Assembly: GCF_001510655.1 (NCBI RefSeq)
Contig: NZ_LMVC01000002.1
Span: forward strand, 159,310-223,309
Length of the DNA: 64,000 nucleotides
From: Fictibacillus sp. FJAT-27399
GTDB lineage: Bacteria; Bacillota; Bacilli; Bacillales; Fictibacillaceae
Direction: 5' to 3'
Position numbers and translations under genes: made by a program. The notes beneath the pieces are model-generated. The model was not told the origin of the DNA. It ran no database searches and saw only the letters and a program-made list of their open reading frames with translations. Position 1 is the first letter of the stretch. Every line of letters begins with the position of its first letter. Shown one piece after another: positions 50,469 to 59,543 of the stretch.

Positions 50469-50498
50469 GCGAACGCCACTATGGGTTCGCTTTTTTTT
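50469..50498 (+). terminator. Probable original sufB terminator
   Basis: GCGAAC-gccactatgg-GTTCGC followed by eight T. Only non-coding DNA lies upstream now; before integration it would have followed sufB. Confidence 0.85.
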
Positions 50499-50555
50499 AC
50501 ATAATGAAATTTTGGGGAATAGAGAGAGTAACCATTCATAATGAGGAGAAGGACT

Positions 50556-51401
50556 ATGATACTGATTGGAGTAACGGGCTGGGGGGACCACCAGTCTTTA
50601 TATCCGGAAGGGACGAAATCCACTGAAAAATTAAAGCTGTACAGCGGCTTTTTTCCGGTTGTGGAAGTTGATTCCTCCTTCTATGCCATCCAGCCGTTAA
50701 AAAATTATCAAAAATGGATAAAGGACACACCGGACCGTTTTTCGTTTATCATTAAAGCCTACCAAGGAATGACGGGACATTCTCGTGGCAAGATACCTTT
50801 TGAATCGACAAAAGAAATGTTTGATTTATTTAAAGCTTCCATCCAGCCTGTGATCGAGTCAGGTAAGATGAAGGCAGTGCTTTTTCAGTATCCGCCTTGG
50901 TTTGAATGCAATAAGGAAAGTGTACAGATGCTGAGGTTTACGAGGGAAATGATGGAGGGCATCCCGGTTGCTCTTGAATTTCGCCATCAATCATGGTTTA
51001 TGCCTGAAATGAGAGAAAAGACGGTGGAGTTTATGATAGAAGAACGCTGGATTCATACGATTTGTGATGAACCTCAAGCGGGCCAGGGATCGGTCCCTGC
51101 TGTAATCGAACCAACGTCTTCAGCGCTTACCATCATTCGAATGCATGGAAGGAATGTTCATGGCTGGAACAATCACGGCCAGGAAAACTGGAGAGAAGTT
51201 CGGTATTTATATCGGTACAATGATAAAGAACTTGCTGAATGGAAGCAGCATGTTGAAAAATTGAGTGAAAAGTCTAAGGAGATCGTCATATTGTTCAACA
51301 ACAATTCTGGAGGCGATGCTGCAGATAACGCCAGGAAGTTTATCGATATGCTGAGCCTTGATTATGAAGGGCTATCTCCGAGACAGCTTGATTTGTTTTA
51401 A
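50556..51401 (+). CDS. yunF: DUF72 family protein YunF
   Basis: A 281-residue TIM-barrel-like DUF72 protein. It starts MILIGVTGWGDH, and contains VVEVDSSFYAI, FSFIIKAYQGMTGH, VALEFRHQSWF, IRMHGRN and the IVILFNNNSGGDAADNA end, typical of the family (YunF in B. subtilis, similar length). Function unknown; some relatives are linked to nuclease activity. The start is the ATG after GAGGAGAAGG; an ATG five codons earlier contains that site. Confidence 0.9.
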   Translation: MILIGVTGWGDHQSLYPEGTKSTEKLKLYSGFFPVVEVDSSFYAIQPLKNYQKWIKDTPDRFSFIIKAYQGMTGHSRGKIPFESTKEMFDLFKASIQPVIESGKMKAVLFQYPPWFECNKESVQMLRFTREMMEGIPVALEFRHQSWFMPEMREKTVEFMIEERWIHTICDEPQAGQGSVPAVIEPTSSALTIIRMHGRNVHGWNNHGQENWREVRYLYRYNDKELAEWKQHVEKLSEKSKEIVILFNNNSGGDAADNARKFIDMLSLDYEGLSPRQLDLF

Positions 51402-51529
51402 AAAGGGGTGGCACAACGCCATTTGGTTTATACTGATTAGTAACAGTCATTCGATTTCATAGTGAAAATGACGCATGAAATGGCCTGCTGCTGATAATTA
51501 GGGCAGGTTCTTAAGGTTCAGGGGGCAAT

Positions 51530-52927
51530 ATGCTAAATACTTTAAAAATTTATCACACCAATGATGTACACAGCCATTTTGAATATTGGCCGCGTATCGT
51601 AAAGCAGATAAAAACAGGCAGGGCAGAATTTCCCGCAAAAGGACAGTCCTTGCTTTATTTTGATTGCGGGGATTTTATGGACCGTGCCAATTCGCTGACA
51701 GAAGGAACGCTTGGACAAGGGAATACGCTCCTTCTTAATCAGGCTGGTGCAGATGCGGTAACTATCGGAAATAATGAGGGAATCACACTTACAAAAGAGG
51801 AACTTTATTCTCTTTATACCGAAGCTGATTTTCCGGTACTGGCAGCAAACCTTTTTAATGAAGAGGGAGAACGCCCTCATTGGGCAAAAATTTCTGAAGT
51901 GTTCACGACAGAGGATGGAATTCGAATAGGGGTTACGGGAGCCACGGTAGCTTTTCAGGCTTTTTATCACTCTTTAGGGTGGCGGGTGGAAGATCCGTTC
52001 AAGATTCTGCCTGAGATTATCGCTGATTTGAAAAACAGCTGTGATCTTGTCATTGTACTCTCGCATCTAGGATTAAACTTTGATGAAAGAATGGCCCAGG
52101 AAATAAGCGGAATTGACCTTATCCTCGGTGCCCATACACACCATGTGCTCCCAGAAGGAAAAAGGATAAATAGTACTTTGATCGCTCAAACCGGAAAATT
52201 CGGTCAGTATCTTGGTGAAATCAATATTCAGTATGATGCATCCACAAAAAAAATTGCATCAAAACAAGCAAGGCTGATTGAACTGACAGATATAGCAGAG
52301 GACAATCAAGGTGCCGAGCTTCTGGATGAACTGAAACAAAAAGGAGAAAAAGTCCTGGAGAGGGAAGTAGCCGTATTAAGCGAACCTCTTCATGTTTCAT
52401 GGTATGAGCCATCACCTTTTGCACAGCTGATGGCGGACGCACTTAAAGAGTGGTGCAAGACCTCCTATTCCATGGTTAATTCGGGAACACTTCTGGAAAG
52501 TCTGCCTGCTGGCCCTGTCACAAAAGGAGATCTGCATCGGATTTGTCCACATCCGATTAATCCGTGCATTGTCGATCTGACTGGTGATGAGATCAAGGAA
52601 ATTGTCCATGCGGGTTTAAGCCGTGAGATGATCCATAAAGAGGTTAAGGGATTCGGATTCAGAGGAAAGGTCATGGGCCGTATGGCGTTTTCAGGCATCA
52701 CAGTGGAAGAAGCGGTACTTGAAGATCAGCAGTCTCATGTTAAAAACATTTGGCTGAATGGTGAACCTGTAATAGATGGGGGGATATACAAGGTTGCCGT
52801 CATTGATATGTTTACGTTCGGCAAGCTTTATCCAGCGATCGCAAGAAACAAAACAAAAACATTTATGCTGCCTGAAACACTTCGTGATCTGCTCGAATGG
52901 AAGCTTAAGAAGATGAATGGGCAGTAG
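51530..52927 (+). CDS. yunD: 5'-nucleotidase/2',3'-cyclic phosphodiesterase-like protein YunD
   Basis: A 465-residue two-domain protein. The N-terminal metallophosphatase has YHTNDVHSHFEYWP, YFDCGDFMD, IGNNEG, VLSHLG and LGAHTHHVLPEG; the C-terminal 5'-nucleotidase domain binds the nucleotide. It lacks a signal peptide, so it probably acts in the cytosol on nucleotides or UDP-sugars, like B. subtilis YunD. It has CAGGGGG before the ATG. YunC follows. Confidence 0.9.
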   Translation: MLNTLKIYHTNDVHSHFEYWPRIVKQIKTGRAEFPAKGQSLLYFDCGDFMDRANSLTEGTLGQGNTLLLNQAGADAVTIGNNEGITLTKEELYSLYTEADFPVLAANLFNEEGERPHWAKISEVFTTEDGIRIGVTGATVAFQAFYHSLGWRVEDPFKILPEIIADLKNSCDLVIVLSHLGLNFDERMAQEISGIDLILGAHTHHVLPEGKRINSTLIAQTGKFGQYLGEINIQYDASTKKIASKQARLIELTDIAEDNQGAELLDELKQKGEKVLEREVAVLSEPLHVSWYEPSPFAQLMADALKEWCKTSYSMVNSGTLLESLPAGPVTKGDLHRICPHPINPCIVDLTGDEIKEIVHAGLSREMIHKEVKGFGFRGKVMGRMAFSGITVEEAVLEDQQSHVKNIWLNGEPVIDGGIYKVAVIDMFTFGKLYPAIARNKTKTFMLPETLRDLLEWKLKKMNGQ

Positions 52928-52983
52928 TGGACGCACTCTTTCCCCTCTTGTACATACCATATAGGAGGAAAGGGGGGGAAAGC

Positions 52984-53286
52984 ATGATTGAATTAAACCC
53001 GGTAATCATTGACGGCCACCCATTTACAGCGGTAACCGTCCAGCTGCCGAAAACAAGCCTGCTTGCCGTGTATAATGACAAAGGGTATATCATGTGCGGG
53101 GCTTTGGATGTCGCCCTCTTGAATGAAAAGCTCTCAGACCGAAAAATTATTGCAGGCCGAGCAGTAGGTGTACGAACCATAGATCAACTGATTAATGCGC
53201 CGCTGGAATCCATTACAACAGAAGCATATGCCATTGGGATCGAGGCAGGAATGTCCGGAAGGGATGCCTTGCTGAAGATGGTATAA
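52984..53286 (+). CDS. yunC: DUF1805 family protein YunC
   Basis: A 100-residue protein of the YunC family (DUF1805): INLNPV-like MIELNPVIIDGHPFTAVTVQLPK, KGYIMCGALDV, AGRAVGVRTIDQLI, GMSGRDALLKM. Structures of this family are known but its function is not. AAAGGGGGGG before the ATG. It follows yunD by 56 bp, as in B. subtilis where the two are neighbours. Confidence 0.9.
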   Translation: MIELNPVIIDGHPFTAVTVQLPKTSLLAVYNDKGYIMCGALDVALLNEKLSDRKIIAGRAVGVRTIDQLINAPLESITTEAYAIGIEAGMSGRDALLKMV

Positions 53287-53288
53287 AG

Positions 53289-53322
53289 AAAAACTGTACT
53301 CCATCCCTGGGTACAGTTTTTT
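53289..53322. terminator. Bidirectional terminator after yunC
   Basis: AAAAACTGTAC and GTACAGTTTTTT, 11-bp stem with a 12-nt loop. It also closes the minus-strand small membrane protein gene. Confidence 0.88.
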
Positions 53323-53503
53323 AGATTTTATAACGGTCCCTCATAAGCTTAAGCGAGATGAGGTTAAAGCAGAGAACTCCGCTCATGATCTGAATGCGCT
53401 TTGTATTGCTCGTCAGAATGTATACTAATAATAGGTAGATTCCGCTTACAAAAAAGGCGATTTGCAAGTAATACATCCACTGTAAAAGCCTTCTGAAATC
53501 CAA
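53321..53503 (-). CDS. Small two-TM membrane protein
   Basis: About 60 residues with two hydrophobic stretches (LLQWMYYLQIAFFVSGIYLL and the middle IMSGVLCFNLISL) and a basic C-terminus LMRDRYKI. I use a TTG start 6 bp after GGGGGA, because the ATG two codons earlier directly touches that site. Not recognised. Convergent with yunC. Confidence 0.55.
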   Translation of the reverse strand: MDFRRLLQWMYYLQIAFFVSGIYLLLVYILTSNTKRIQIMSGVLCFNLISLKLMRDRYKI

Positions 53504-53680
53504 GGTCATCCCCCCTGTATTTCAATACCAAGTTAACTCCACATTCAGTATAACAATGATATGAAGAAAATGGATAAATTTTTTATAATTGTAATTAAAT
53601 TGAGACAAACTTTTCCGGCTAGAAACACCGAACCATTTAGTGTAGGATAGTAGTAACGAAAAGAGAGGTGTTCGGCTGAA

Positions 53681-54475
53681 ATGAAACAATATTTGAATCT
53701 GCTTCAAGATACCCTTGAAAATGGGACAAGAAAAGAAGACCGTACAGGAACAGGAACGATCTCTGTTTTTGGAAGGCAAATGCGATATAACCTTGAAGAG
53801 GGATTTCCGGTAGTGACCACGAAAAAACTTCATTTGCGGTCCATTATTCATGAGCTTCTCTGGTTTCTAAAAGGAGACACGAACATAGGCTACCTTCATG
53901 AAAACGGAGTGTCAATCTGGGATGAATGGGCAGACGAAAATGGTGATCTGGGACCGGTTTACGGCCATCAGTGGCGTTCATGGCAGACTCCAAGCGGCGA
54001 AACGATCGACCAAATTTCCAATCTCATTCACGATATTAAGCATAATCCCGATTCCAGAAGGCTTTTGGTTTCGGCATGGAATCCTTCCGATGTTCCAAAA
54101 ATGGCTCTTCCGCCATGTCATACCCTTTTTCAATTTTATGTTGCTGACGGAAAATTATCCTGCCAGCTTTATCAGCGTTCAGCGGATCTTTTTCTAGGCG
54201 TTCCGTTTAACATTGCATCGTATGCGCTGTTAACCCTGATGATTGCTCAAGTATGCGGCCTGAAGCCAGGCGAATTTATACATACGGTCGGTGATGCTCA
54301 TATCTATTTGAATCATTTGGATCAGGTGAAACTGCAGCTGACAAGAGAGCCTAAACCGCTGCCCTTGATGAAGATAAATCCAGAAGTGGCTTCTATCTTT
54401 GATTTTAAATATGAGGATTTTGAGCTCGTGAATTATGAGCACCATCCGAGGATTAAGGGCGAGGTATCAGTATGA
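53681..54475 (+). CDS. thyA: Thymidylate synthase (ThyA/ThyB type)
   Basis: A 264-residue folate-dependent enzyme that methylates dUMP to dTMP. Catalytic Cys146 in [12 protein letters not shown], Arg21 in EDRTGTGT, and the dUMP site [20 protein letters not shown] are present. The length equals E. coli ThyA and B. subtilis ThyB. Overlaps dfrA by 4 bp (ATGA). The thyA-dfrA pair has no yus/yun counterpart at this place in B. subtilis. Confidence 0.97.
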   Translation: MKQYLNLLQDTLENGTRKEDRTGTGTISVFGRQMRYNLEEGFPVVTTKKLHLRSIIHELLWFLKGDTNIGYLHENGVSIWDEWADENGDLGPVYGHQWRSWQTPSGETIDQISNLIHDIKHNPDSRRLLVSAWNPSDVPKMALPPCHTLFQFYVADGKLSCQLYQRSADLFLGVPFNIASYALLTLMIAQVCGLKPGEFIHTVGDAHIYLNHLDQVKLQLTREPKPLPLMKINPEVASIFDFKYEDFELVNYEHHPRIKGEVSV

Positions 54476-54948
54476 TTTCTTATGTGTTCGCTATGGACGA
54501 GAACCGATTGATCGGTGATCGCAATGGCCTCCCTTGGCACCTCCCGGCTGATCTGCGGCACTTTAAAAGAGTAACGATGAAAAAGCCGATCGTTATGGGC
54601 CGCAAAACGTTTCAATCCATAGGAAAACCGCTTCCGGGCCGTGAAAATATCATCCTGACGAGAGATGAATCATTTCAAGCGGAAGGCTGCACTGTCATTC
54701 ATTCGATAGACCAGGCACTGGAGCGGCCGGAAGAAGAAGTATGTGTCATTGGCGGTGCGGAAGTTTTTTCATTGTTTATGCCGCATGTCCAACGGATGTA
54801 TATCACGAAGATTAACGAAAGCTTTCATGGTGACACATGTTTTCCTGAATATGATGAATCCGAATGGAAGCTGGTTTCCGAAACACCGGGAATTGTAGAC
54901 GAAAAAAATAAATATTCCCATGATTTTCTTGTGATCGAAAAAATATAG
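54472..54948 (+). CDS. dfrA: Dihydrofolate reductase
   Basis: A 158-residue enzyme that regenerates tetrahydrofolate from the dihydrofolate made by ThyA. Typical motifs are [52 protein letters not shown] and [10 protein letters not shown]. Acidic catalytic Asp in the PADLRHF motif. Translationally coupled to thyA. Confidence 0.97.
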   Translation: MISYVFAMDENRLIGDRNGLPWHLPADLRHFKRVTMKKPIVMGRKTFQSIGKPLPGRENIILTRDESFQAEGCTVIHSIDQALERPEEEVCVIGGAEVFSLFMPHVQRMYITKINESFHGDTCFPEYDESEWKLVSETPGIVDEKNKYSHDFLVIEKI

Positions 54949-54956
54949 CAATATGC

Positions 54957-54992
54957 AAAAGCCACCCGTTTTATACCCACGGGTGGCTTTTT
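54957..54992. terminator. Bidirectional terminator dfrA/lytH
   Basis: AAAAGCCACCCGT and ACGGGTGGCTTTTTT-type stem (CACCCGT/ACGGGTG) with an 8-nt loop; T6 on the plus strand and A4 on the other. Confidence 0.9.
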
Positions 54993-54994
54993 TA

Positions 54995-55996
54995 TTAGCG
55001 ATGCAATCGTGCTGCAGTCCGCTCCTGTCGTTCCCAGGCTCGGAGGTACGGGTAGGGATCAAAAGCCCATTCCGTATACCCGTTATCTCTGTACATGCCA
55101 TAGTGCAAGTGAGGCGGGAATTTTCCGGACGTACCTGGCGGGCCATACCCGGAGCTTCCCACATAGCCTACGACCATTCCAGGCTGTACGATTGATCCTT
55201 TTTCAATGGATTTGTTAAAACTGGAGAGATGCGCAAAATAATGATAGACGTTATTGATGTCTCGGATTCCGATTCGCCAGCCGCCAAAACGGTTCCAGCC
55301 TTTTATCTCAACGATTCCGTATGATGTTGCTTTTACCGGCACACCGTAGTCAGCAAAGATGTCTGTCCCTTCATGAATACGCAGGCCGCCATATCCCCTT
55401 CGGTCACCCCAAGTGTTTTTGAAGCTGTAGTTCGAACGAAGAGGGACGACGAAAGCATGCTGGTTCAATGCGACTGTTCCATAGGCTTTGTAAATTTGGG
55501 CATTCTCCATAATGATGCTGACAGCCTTATCCCGTCTATAGAATTCCCATAATCCAATTTTAAAATTTTCTTGATCAAACCCGTATTTCTGGATAATGTT
55601 CGCAAACGTGTACAGCAAATCCTCGTCATTGTTCCTATCGGCGACTCCATCATTATTCCCATCCATCCCTGCACCGCCAAATATTCGAATGGAATCAGGG
55701 CTTTTGTCCTCCATGTTTGGATTTAACGGTCCTGACCATTGAATAGGGGAAAAATAAATGCCGACAAGTCCGGAAGCATCAGGAAGATCCCTTCGGGCAC
55801 GCCGTACGCTTCGTTCGTACTGATCGACACCAGCGAAGTAGTACCAGGGAATGCTCGATACCGTTTCCATCTTTTTATATAGTGCCAGCCGCTGTACATC
55901 TTCTTTATTATAGGTTGGTGCGGCCAAGGCCTCCCGCTCAGGAAATATAAAACCGATCAAGGAAGCAAACAAGAAAAGTCTTAGCCATTTTTTCAT
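54995..55996 (-). CDS. lytH: Sporulation L-Ala-D-Glu endopeptidase LytH (M23 family)
   Basis: A 333-residue exported protein: signal peptide to about residue 25 (EREALAAP), an N-terminal domain with YNKEDVQRLALYKKME and IPWYYFAGVDQYERS, and a C-terminal M23 domain. The zinc residues are in RIHEGTDIF and PPHLHYGMY. In B. subtilis LytH (formerly YunA) trims cortex peptide side chains under sigma-K; the same place beside lipA supports the name. RBS GAAAGGAG before ATG. Confidence 0.92.
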   Translation of the reverse strand: MKKWLRLFLFASLIGFIFPEREALAAPTYNKEDVQRLALYKKMETVSSIPWYYFAGVDQYERSVRRARRDLPDASGLVGIYFSPIQWSGPLNPNMEDKSPDSIRIFGGAGMDGNNDGVADRNNDEDLLYTFANIIQKYGFDQENFKIGLWEFYRRDKAVSIIMENAQIYKAYGTVALNQHAFVVPLRSNYSFKNTWGDRRGYGGLRIHEGTDIFADYGVPVKATSYGIVEIKGWNRFGGWRIGIRDINNVYHYFAHLSSFNKSIEKGSIVQPGMVVGYVGSSGYGPPGTSGKFPPHLHYGMYRDNGYTEWAFDPYPYLRAWERQERTAARLHR

Positions 55997-56186
55997 GGTG
56001 AGTTCTTCAACTCCTTTCCTGAATCATATCCTTAGTTTGGTTGGGAAAAGAAATTTCATATTATATAAATGATGGAAATATCATGGATTGGAGTTTTTCC
56101 GCCAGTTATGTTAAAGTTTCTAATGTATCTCTACCTTTTAAAGCACAAGATTTTTTTGTGCAGGACGATGAATTGGAGTGAGGATT

Positions 56187-57080
56187 TTGGCTAAGAAAGA
56201 AGAGCACATCCGTAAACCGGAATGGCTAAAAATAAAGCTGAACACAAACGACAACTATAAAGGCCTCAAAAAAATGATGCGCGAAAAGAAGCTACATACC
56301 GTTTGTGAAGAAGCGCGTTGCCCGAACATCCATGAGTGCTGGGCAGTAAGAAAAACGGCAACCTTCATGATTCTTGGTGACGTGTGTACCCGTGCCTGCC
56401 GTTTTTGTGCAGTAAAGACGGGATTGCCGACAGAACTGGATCTGCAGGAACCGGAACGCGTAGCGGAATCTGTTGAACAAATGGGATTGAAGCATGTGGT
56501 CATTACCGCTGTTGCCCGTGACGATCTAAAAGATGGAGGTGCAGCTGTTTTTGCGGAAACCGTTAGAGCGATTCGCAAGCGCAATCCGTTCTGTTCCATT
56601 GAAGTTCTTCCTTCCGATATGATGGGCGTTCAAGAAAACCTGGAAACTTTAATGGATGCCAAGCCTGATATCATGAACCACAATATTGAGACGGTAAGAC
56701 GTTTGACACCAAGAGTCAGAGCCCGTGCGACGTATGAGCGCACACTTGAGTTCCTGCGCCGTGCAAAAGAAATGAACGAAAACATTCCTACAAAATCGAG
56801 CATTATGATCGGCCTCGGGGAAACAATGGAAGAAATCATTGAAACTTTTGATGACCTTCGTGCCAACAATGTCGATATCGTTACCGTTGGACAATATTTG
56901 CAGCCGACAAAGAAACATTTAAAAGTTCAAAAATATTATCATCCAGACGAATTTGCAGAGCTTCGCAAAATTGCTCTTAGCAAAGGATTCAAGCATTGTG
57001 AAGCAGGCCCGCTTGTCCGTTCCTCTTACCATGCAGATGAACAGGTAAATGCTGCCAACAAAGCGGTTCAAAGCAACTAA
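56187..57080 (+). CDS. lipA: Lipoyl synthase
   Basis: A 297-residue radical-SAM enzyme that inserts two sulfurs into octanoyl-GcvH or E2 subunits. The auxiliary [4Fe-4S] Cys are 40, 45 and 51 ([13 protein letters not shown]); the radical-SAM Cys are 67, 71 and 74 (CTRACRFC). The C-terminal Ser ligand is in [10 protein letters not shown]. The TTG start (then AKKEEHIRK) follows GGAGTGAGG; the longer frame begins inside it. gcvH, its carrier, is at 22.8 kb. Confidence 0.96.
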   Translation: MAKKEEHIRKPEWLKIKLNTNDNYKGLKKMMREKKLHTVCEEARCPNIHECWAVRKTATFMILGDVCTRACRFCAVKTGLPTELDLQEPERVAESVEQMGLKHVVITAVARDDLKDGGAAVFAETVRAIRKRNPFCSIEVLPSDMMGVQENLETLMDAKPDIMNHNIETVRRLTPRVRARATYERTLEFLRRAKEMNENIPTKSSIMIGLGETMEEIIETFDDLRANNVDIVTVGQYLQPTKKHLKVQKYYHPDEFAELRKIALSKGFKHCEAGPLVRSSYHADEQVNAANKAVQSN

Positions 57081-57087
57081 TTAGAAA

Positions 57088-57120
57088 AAAAGCCGGATGT
57101 AAATGTGTCCGGCTTTTTTG
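57088..57120 (+). terminator. Terminator of lipA
   Basis: AAAGCCGGA-tgtaaatgtg-TCCGGCTTT, then T4 or more. Confidence 0.9.
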
Positions 57121-57167
57121 TTTTGGGTGAGTAATTGTAGGACGTTTACGCTTTTCTTATTTGCTTT

Positions 57168-57782
57168 TCATTTTTCGCCTTTCATTTCCCCGTTCTGATT
57201 CTCGCCATCGCTTACTTTGTATCCTTGCGGAGATTTTTTCATCTGTGCAACCAATCGGTCGATGATGCCCTCGGCGTTTTCAGTATCATAGTTGATGGAG
57301 CGGTACTGCTCGAGTTTGCCGATCATGCCTTTTTTATCTGAAACGTAGACATGGTAGTAGCGGGGGACGACGGAAAAAGCTGTTTTTTTAACATTATCCG
57401 CCATGGCCATCCGATTTTTGCTGGTTGTTTCGTAAGCCATAAGGACTTCTTCATCTGTAACCAAAACAGCCATATCTTTAATGTTCGGCAGGCGTACAGC
57501 CATGTCAGTAATCATGTCAGCCAGTTTTTGGCGATCCATTTTGGGTATTTGATTGGCAGAGAGGGGCTTTCTGTTCTCTCCCTTATATTCATGTCGCACA
57601 TAGCCGAAGTCCCCGTATCTTCTGTCGGTTCCCATCGTATTATTATCATTTTTGTAATTTTTGTAGCTGGTGTTGGAAAATTTATAACCGCTTGTTGTTT
57701 CTTTTCTCGTGTCATCATCCGAGCAGGCAGCGGTAAACAGGGTAAAGGATAGGATCATTAATGCAGCAATTTTCTTGTTCAT
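57168..57782 (-). CDS. yutC: YhcN/YlaJ-family sporulation lipoprotein YutC
   Basis: A 204-residue lipoprotein with lipobox TAAC near residue 20, a Lys/Asn/Tyr-rich linker, and a YhcN/YlaJ domain (about 80-185) with ADMITDMAVRLPNIKDMAVLVTDEE. Family members are spore-membrane lipoproteins linked to germination. GGAGGTG before the ATG used; a GTG three codons earlier lies in that site. In B. subtilis yutC also neighbours lipA. Confidence 0.85.
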   Translation of the reverse strand: MNKKIAALMILSFTLFTAACSDDDTRKETTSGYKFSNTSYKNYKNDNNTMGTDRRYGDFGYVRHEYKGENRKPLSANQIPKMDRQKLADMITDMAVRLPNIKDMAVLVTDEEVLMAYETTSKNRMAMADNVKKTAFSVVPRYYHVYVSDKKGMIGKLEQYRSINYDTENAEGIIDRLVAQMKKSPQGYKVSDGENQNGEMKGEK

Positions 57783-57891
57783 GTGATTCACCTCCTTATC
57801 CTTAGGTTGACCACAATAAAAAACTTTTTACAAAGAAATTGTTGGCTGTATTTTTATGGGACATGGTAAAATATAAAAGTGAGGTGAGTTC

Positions 57892-58167
57892 ATGATTTGT
57901 ATTGGTGAGCATTGCTACGAACTGATAGAGAATAATAAAGAGGCCTTTGATGAGGAACTGCTCAAATCAAGGTACAGCGAAATTTTACATAAATATGATT
58001 ATCTTGTCGGTGATATCGGCTATGAACAGCTCAGGCTGCGCGGCTTTTTCGAAGACGGACATGATAAAGCGACATATGACACGAAGATCAGTACGCTTCC
58101 GGAATACATTTATGAGTATTGTAACTTTGGCTGTCCTTATTTTGTGCTAAAGAAAATAACCCCTTGA
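57892..58167 (+). CDS. yutD: YutD family protein
   Basis: A 91-residue soluble protein: MICIGEHCYELIENNKEAF, then RYSEILHKYDYLVGDIGYEQLRL and the end DTKISTLPEYIYEYCNFGCPYFVLKK, which is the typical YutD family core. Slightly shorter than B. subtilis YutD (102). Function unknown. AGTGAGGTGA before ATG; the stop lies inside the terminator stem. Confidence 0.88.
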   Translation: MICIGEHCYELIENNKEAFDEELLKSRYSEILHKYDYLVGDIGYEQLRLRGFFEDGHDKATYDTKISTLPEYIYEYCNFGCPYFVLKKITP

Positions 58168-58187
58168 TCAACAAGGGGTTATTTATC
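58154..58187. terminator. Bidirectional terminator after yutD
   Basis: AAATAACCCCTTG and CAAGGGGTTATTT, a 13-bp perfect stem with a 5-nt loop. Serves yutD and the minus-strand gene that ends at 58193. Confidence 0.85.
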
Positions 58188-58192
58188 CTGCC

Positions 58193-58474
58193 TTATTTAT
58201 AATTTTGGTATGGTTCTTCTGTATCTTCTCCAGGATCATCATGCGTCGGATGGGCACCGGGATATTGGCGTTCCATGCCGGCGTGAAGATTTTTATATTC
58301 ATAGTTGAAGGCGCTGTAATACCGCTGATTTTCTTCCCAGGGAGTAGATTTTCCAAGCTTTGCATTAATTGGAGATCCGTATGGTCCTTCAGGCAAGTCT
58401 TCAGGCAGAACATAGCGCCTGCGGGTTTCCACATTTGAGAAATCCGTATAGGTTGTTTTATCCTTGTTATACAA
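58193..58474 (-). CDS. Hypothetical 93-residue protein (YVLPEDLPEGPYGSP type)
   Basis: A soluble, Tyr/Pro/Glu-rich protein. It begins MYNKDKTTYTDFSNVETRRR (TTG start read as Met) and contains YVLPEDLPEGPYGSPIN and HAGMERQYPGAHPTHDDPG. I know the pattern from conserved small cytosolic proteins of bacilli but have no function. The TTG is 8 bp after AAGGGAA; an ATG three codons earlier overlaps that site. A nested hairpin lies directly upstream of the ribosome-binding site. Confidence 0.6.
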   Translation of the reverse strand: MYNKDKTTYTDFSNVETRRRYVLPEDLPEGPYGSPINAKLGKSTPWEENQRYYSAFNYEYKNLHAGMERQYPGAHPTHDDPGEDTEEPYQNYK

Positions 58475-58491
58475 AATAACCATTCCCTTCA

Positions 58492-58534
58492 GGCAGGTTA
58501 AGGATAGAAGGCATCTATCCTTTTTTAACCTGCC
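58492..58534. promoter_or_regulatory. Nested hairpin upstream of the hypothetical gene
   Basis: The outer stem GGCAGGTTA/TAACCTGCC (9 bp) encloses an inner stem AGGATAG/CTATCCT with an A- or T-rich joint. On the minus strand it ends 4-5 nt before AAGGGAA. It could be a transcription terminator of an upstream unit or a translational control hairpin. Confidence 0.5.
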
Positions 58535-58575
58535 CATGAAATGGCTTTTTTTGTGTGGGTAATTTTCCCGCAAAA

Positions 58576-58845
58576 CTATAGTGTTTCGTATAGGAACTCC
58601 CGAAGCTCCTGTGCATCTTCCTCATTAAGCTGGAAAACATGCTCCAAGTATGCCTCTTCTTCAAGGTCATCTTCTCCTATGATGGAAAAACGGCTTCCCT
58701 GCAGATCGAGTATCAGGCTCTTGCCGTAATGTCTTCCTGTTTTTACAATGGCGAGGTCAAATCGGGTATTCGTTCCCATAAAACTTACGAAGCGTGTCTC
58801 GGATTTCTCGGTATCGTCATACAGAAAAAAGCGTTCTTCTGCCAC
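58576..58845 (-). CDS. DUF3055 family protein
   Basis: An 89-residue protein: AEERFFLYDDTEKSETRFVS at the start, RFDLAIVKTGRHYGKSLIL in the middle, and an acidic helix with EEEAYLEHVFQLNEEDAQEL at the end. This is the DUF3055 pattern, often found near yutD in Bacillales. GTG start, 7 bp after AAGGAGG; the longer frame upstream lacks a site. Function unknown. Confidence 0.75.
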   Translation of the reverse strand: MAEERFFLYDDTEKSETRFVSFMGTNTRFDLAIVKTGRHYGKSLILDLQGSRFSIIGEDDLEEEAYLEHVFQLNEEDAQELREFLYETL

Positions 58846-59000
58846 ATTCAGTCCTCCTTGCCTCAAGGGCTTTCCTTCTTTCTTCCCCATGATAGCAGAC
58901 AAGCCGGTATAAGAAAATAGGAGGCTCCTTCCGTAATTCTCCTTGAATTTTGTGATAAACTAATAAGGACTATGCAGAATGACAAGGCAGGGTGATACAT

Positions 59001-59453
59001 ATGTATTTTGTTGACAGAAAAAAAATTGAACACCATTTAGTATATCTGGAATCATTGCATCAGCAGGCAAAGAAACTGGCCGGCAAGGAAGGCGATGTAG
59101 AAAAGCTGGCTCTTGAACGAGCGGCTCACGTTATCATCGAAAGTATGATCGATGTGGGTAATTCGATGATCGATGGCTTCATAATGAGGGATCCGGGCAG
59201 TTATGAAGACATATTGGATATCCTTGAGGATGAAAAAGTGATCACCGCGCAAAATGCGAAAGGATTGAAAAAGGTCGTATCACTGCGCAAAATGCTGGTC
59301 CAGCATTTTGCGAGTGTCAGCCATTCTGAAATTTCCGAGGTCCTTTTGGAGAATTCTGGATCGATCGAAAGTTTCCCTGCCGATGTGAGGCGTTATATTG
59401 AACAAGAATTGGGGCCTGTTTCTGCATTTTTGCCTGAAGAGGAGCAGAGGTAA
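59001..59453 (+). CDS. yutE: HEPN-fold (DUF86) protein YutE
   Basis: A 150-residue helical protein of the DUF86/HepT group: YFVDRKKIEHHLVYLESL, AAHVIIESMIDVGNSMIDGF, and LRKMLVQHF, which holds the HEPN R-x(4-6)-H RNase-type motif. Canonical HepT toxins are paired with an MNT nucleotidyltransferase; none is adjacent, and B. subtilis yutE is also alone. It may be a stand-alone housekeeping protein. AGGGTGA before the ATG. Confidence 0.85.
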   Translation: MYFVDRKKIEHHLVYLESLHQQAKKLAGKEGDVEKLALERAAHVIIESMIDVGNSMIDGFIMRDPGSYEDILDILEDEKVITAQNAKGLKKVVSLRKMLVQHFASVSHSEISEVLLENSGSIESFPADVRRYIEQELGPVSAFLPEEEQR

Positions 59454-59543
59454 AAGCTGCTATCCCTATTTCTAAACATTTTTGTTTAGAATGTACTTTT
59501 GCTAGCAAATGCTGTAAGATAGTGGTAAGGAAGGTGATTGTTA

